A stretch of DNA of 64,000 bases, taken from positions 1,612,001 through 1,676,000 of the forward strand of contig NZ_CP026538.1 in the NCBI RefSeq assembly GCF_004135975.1, given 5' to 3'. Every line of letters starts with the position of its first letter. Positions within the stretch are counted from its first letter, which is position 1. Below the pieces are notes generated by a model that worked only from the letters and a program-made list of their open reading frames with translations, was not told where the DNA came from and did no database searches. Source of the stretch: Solidesulfovibrio carbinolicus (GTDB lineage Bacteria > Desulfobacterota > Desulfovibrionia > Desulfovibrionales > Desulfovibrionaceae). The position numbers and the translations under genes were made by a program. Of this stretch, positions 61,957 to 64,000 are shown in pieces.

Positions 61957-62391
61957 TTATGCCCTTATCTTTTCAAAAAGTGAAAACTGCGCATCCGTTC
62001 TCGGAAGCGTCTTCAGAATATTCCACACCCGCCTATCTGACAGCTTATACCGCATAGCCAAGCAAAAAACAACCTCCGCCGAAGACCTCCCGTTCCTGGT
62101 TTCGGCGACAAAATAGGCATTGATCTCCGCATCCCTGGCCGCCTGCAAGGCCGCCGCGCACCTCGGCACGTACAGCTCGCCGCCGCCGAAATGCTTGACC
62201 AGCGCGTCCGCCGCGTCCAGGCCGACCACGTCGGCCAGCATGTTGTAACGCAGCTCGCCCAGCTTGGTTTGCCGCTTGGGCACGGGAAAGGTGGTGCCGC
62301 CAAGGCTGCGCACCAGCTTCATGGCCTTGTCCAGGCCGATCAAATCCACCAGCTCGGCCACCGAGGCCGGAAGATTCTGCTTGCCGCTCAT
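61957..62391 (-). CDS. mor: Mor/C family transcriptional activator
   Basis: 144 residues from MSGKQNLPASVAELVDLIGLDKAMKLVRSLGGTTFPVPKR. The C-terminal HTH is SAEVVFCLAMRYKLSDRRVWNILKT, as in Mor and C of Mu. Middle activators bind short dyads and recruit RNA polymerase to weak promoters. It may act on modules A, B and C. It overlaps the GemA-like gene by 4 nt; only one Mor/C gene is seen in the window. Confidence 0.9.
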   Translation of the reverse strand: MSGKQNLPASVAELVDLIGLDKAMKLVRSLGGTTFPVPKRQTKLGELRYNMLADVVGLDAADALVKHFGGGELYVPRCAAALQAARDAEINAYFVAETRNGRSSAEVVFCLAMRYKLSDRRVWNILKTLPRTDAQFSLFEKIRA

Positions 62392-62801
62392 GCCGTCCTC
62401 CCGTGGCGCTTGGCGTCGCGGATGAGCGCCGCCATGACGCCCCGTACCTGCTCGGGCGTCAGCCATTCGAGCTTTTCCACGCCAAACATGCGCTTGGCGA
62501 TGCCGCCGGCATAGCTCCACGGCCGCTTGGCCTCGGCCAGCAAGGCCTCGATCTTGTCGAGGTAGCCGGCGGCATCTGGCACCGCCGGCTTGCGGTGGGT
62601 GGGTTTCTTGGCCGGCTCCTGCCAGCCAAGGGTACGCAGGTAGGCGACCACCCGCACTAGTTGTTGCGCCGAACAAGCGGTGCAACTGCTTTCGCCGGTC
62701 TGCCGCTCCAGGATGGCGCGGTAGGTTCCGTCGTCGAGCGCCAAGTCTTTCTTGGCGATATGGACTTTGGCCAGAAGGCTTTTCCGCGATTCAGGGCGCA
62801 T
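62388..62801 (-). CDS. gemA: GemA/gp16-like protein (DUF1018)
   Basis: 137 residues from MRPESRKSLLAKVHIAKKDLALDDGTYRAILERQTGESSCTACSAQQLVRVVAYLRTLGWQEP, the GemA/Mu gp16 family signature. The C-terminal half (YLDKIEALLAEAKRPWSYAGGIAKRMFGVEKLEWLTPEQVRGVMAALIRDAKR) also fits. In Mu it modulates host gene expression. It sits just upstream of mor. Confidence 0.9.
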   Translation of the reverse strand: MRPESRKSLLAKVHIAKKDLALDDGTYRAILERQTGESSCTACSAQQLVRVVAYLRTLGWQEPAKKPTHRKPAVPDAAGYLDKIEALLAEAKRPWSYAGGIAKRMFGVEKLEWLTPEQVRGVMAALIRDAKRHGRTA

Positions 62802-62874
62802 GATGCTTCTCGTTGGCTGCTCATCAGGCCCGGGCCGCCACGCCCGGACGACCGCCCACGCGGGGCGGTTTCGC

Positions 62875-63159
62875 TTAGGCCCCTCCGGCCATGATACGCC
62901 GGGCCTCGCCCGCGTAGGGCGCGCCAAGGTGCCCGTTGGCGATAGCCTTATTCACCACCCGGGACAGGCCTTCGGCCCGTTTCTTCCAGGCCAGGGCCTG
63001 GCCCTCGGCGGCCCGCAACACCCGCATGGGCACCGGACGGTCCGCGCCCGTACCGCAAGGGACCAGGCTCCGACTGCCGCAGTTGCCGCACAGCGTTTCG
63101 CCGCCTAACTCCATGGGCTGGCCGATGTGGCCACACTCCATGCAACTGGAGCGTTCCAT
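62875..63159 (-). CDS. Phage zinc-ribbon protein, unknown
   Basis: 94 residues from MERSSCMECGHIGQPMELGGETLCGNCGSRSLVPCG, with two CxxC pairs. I chose the ATG at 63159 because AGGAGG precedes it by seven bases; ATG at 63195 overlaps the DUF3164 stop and is also possible. Middle-region protein of unknown function. Confidence 0.72.
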   Translation of the reverse strand: MERSSCMECGHIGQPMELGGETLCGNCGSRSLVPCGTGADRPVPMRVLRAAEGQALAWKKRAEGLSRVVNKAIANGHLGAPYAGEARRIMAGGA

Positions 63160-63194
63160 GTCGCTGCCTCCTTTCGGGATGCTCAACGCGTCCA

Positions 63195-63815
63195 TCACAG
63201 CGCCGCCAGGTCCAGCGGAATCGGGGCATAGCTGCCGTCTTCCTGGCGCTCGTAGACCCGCAGGAGCTTCTTGCTGCCCACCACCTGCAAGCTGTCGGCA
63301 ATGGCTTCCATGGCCTCGCGCCAGCGCGGGTCCGGGATGTCGAGGCGGCGCAGGCCCAGGATCGCGCCGGTATTGAGCCGGCCTTCCTTGTCCACGGCGA
63401 AGGCCTGGTTGATGATGGCCTTGATTTCGTCGGGGCTGCCTTGGGTCCATTCGGTCAGACATTCGTCAATGAGCGCCTTGGCCGCCTGCAACTCCACGCC
63501 AAAGGTCAGGTGTTCGCTAATTTGCACCTGCACCTTGTAGCGGCCGTCAAAGCTTAAGAGCGTGGTGTTGCCCTTGAGACCGCCGAGCTTGGCCCCGTAC
63601 TTCTCGGCCGAAAGGTCGATAAAGGCCTGGATGTCGCCCAAGGTCTCGGCGCGAAACGCCTTCATGTCCCCTTGCAGCTGCTTGGCCCTGGCCACCACGC
63701 CGCGCGTCAGTTCGTCGCGCAAACGGTCTTGCGGCTTGACCTTGGCCTCGGGAATCAGATGCCCCTTGGCGTCTTCCAGGTAGCCGGGCGGGATGGGGGT
63801 TGCCGTCGTGGTCAT
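63195..63815 (-). CDS. DUF3164 protein (Mu-like middle gene)
   Basis: 206 residues from MTTTATPIPPGYLEDAKGHLIPEAKVKPQDRLRDELTRGVVARAKQLQGDMKAFRAETLGDIQAFIDLSAEKYGAKLGGLKGNTTLLSFDGRYKVQVQ. This is the DUF3164 pattern found in transposable phages between mom-type/early genes and GemA. Function unknown. It overlaps the upstream partial gene by 4 nt. Confidence 0.9.
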   Translation of the reverse strand: MTTTATPIPPGYLEDAKGHLIPEAKVKPQDRLRDELTRGVVARAKQLQGDMKAFRAETLGDIQAFIDLSAEKYGAKLGGLKGNTTLLSFDGRYKVQVQISEHLTFGVELQAAKALIDECLTEWTQGSPDEIKAIINQAFAVDKEGRLNTGAILGLRRLDIPDPRWREAMEAIADSLQVVGSKKLLRVYERQEDGSYAPIPLDLAAL

Positions 63816-64000
63816 GCTGTCTGCTCCTTTCCGGCCGCCTCGGGCCGGGGCTTGGTGTGGGAGTGGACGCCCGGCTTGTGCGGGCAGGTCTGGCAGGCCC
63901 GCCACAGGCGCAGGGCCGCCGGGCTGGACGTGGGCATTTCGCCGCTGTTGGCCGCGCACTCGGCCGCCGTCACCGTGCGGCCCAGGTACGGACACGTCGC
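63812..64000 (-). CDS. Phage cysteine-rich protein, C-terminal part (runs off window)
   Basis: About 62 visible codons reading ATCPYLGRTVTAAECAANSGEMP, then WRACQTCPHKPGVHSHTKP and ending GKEQTA. Cysteines are spaced like a zinc-binding CxxC...CxxC site. The stop overlaps the DUF3164 start (ATGA). The start lies outside the window. Confidence 0.6.
   Translation of the reverse strand, partial: ATCPYLGRTVTAAECAANSGEMPTSSPAALRLWRACQTCPHKPGVHSHTKPRPEAAGKEQTA

Overview
The window looks like a Desulfovibrio-type sulfate reducer (Desulfovibrionaceae). I infer this from the high GC content and the gene order rho-carD-pth-rplY-prs-tRNA-Gln-ispE followed by an HtrA/DegP protease. Roughly the first 8.3 kb is ordinary chromosome. 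The remaining 56 kb is accessory DNA: an integrated island that carries a complete CRISPR-Cas system, then a large Mu-like prophage that runs off the right edge.

Region 1 (1-8349): housekeeping genes on the minus strand (M48 protease fragment, rho, carD, pth, rplY, prs, tRNA-Gln, ispE, degP), then a plus-strand tRNA-Arg(CCT).

Region 2 (about 8300-30621): a 22.3-kb island integrated in tRNA-Arg. A 54-bp perfect direct repeat (3' part of the tRNA plus flank) lies at 8300-8353 and 30568-30621. A tyrosine recombinase sits next to the right copy, and TGTCCCCC arm-type repeats lie inside both ends. The cargo is a type I-C CRISPR-Cas locus (cas3, cas5c, cas8c with an internal cas11c start, cas7c, cas4, cas1, cas2) and an array of 89 repeats and 88 spacers. 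The island also encodes a primase/helicase, an AlpA-like DNA-binding protein, an AT-rich unknown gene, a zinc-ribbon protein and HicAB. Between cas7c and cas4 lies a lone degenerate repeat with a 30-nt pseudo-spacer and a terminator-like hairpin. It resembles a mini-CRISPR regulatory RNA.

Region 3 (about 30714-64000): a Mu-like prophage read right to left. It has middle genes (DUF3164, GemA, Mor), a lysis cassette (holin, transglycosylase, Rz with nested Rz1), packaging and head genes (DUF1804, terminase, portal, gpF, gpG, protease/scaffold, gpT), tail genes (sheath, tube, frameshifted chaperone, tape measure, baseplate, fibre) and a com-methyltransferase pair at the right end. MuA and MuB would lie beyond 64000. 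Three AT-rich cargo genes interrupt the late region: a predicted nuclease-STAND NTPase defence protein, a DUF2806 protein and an unknown protein. Each lies beside the same module, an inverted repeat, 12-13 nt, then GATAGGTGAAGGGGTTCAG. In phage orientation the modules precede the lysis/packaging, head/tail and baseplate/fibre operons, so I read them as late promoters that double as cargo sites.

All product names rest on motifs and synteny read by eye. No database search was run.
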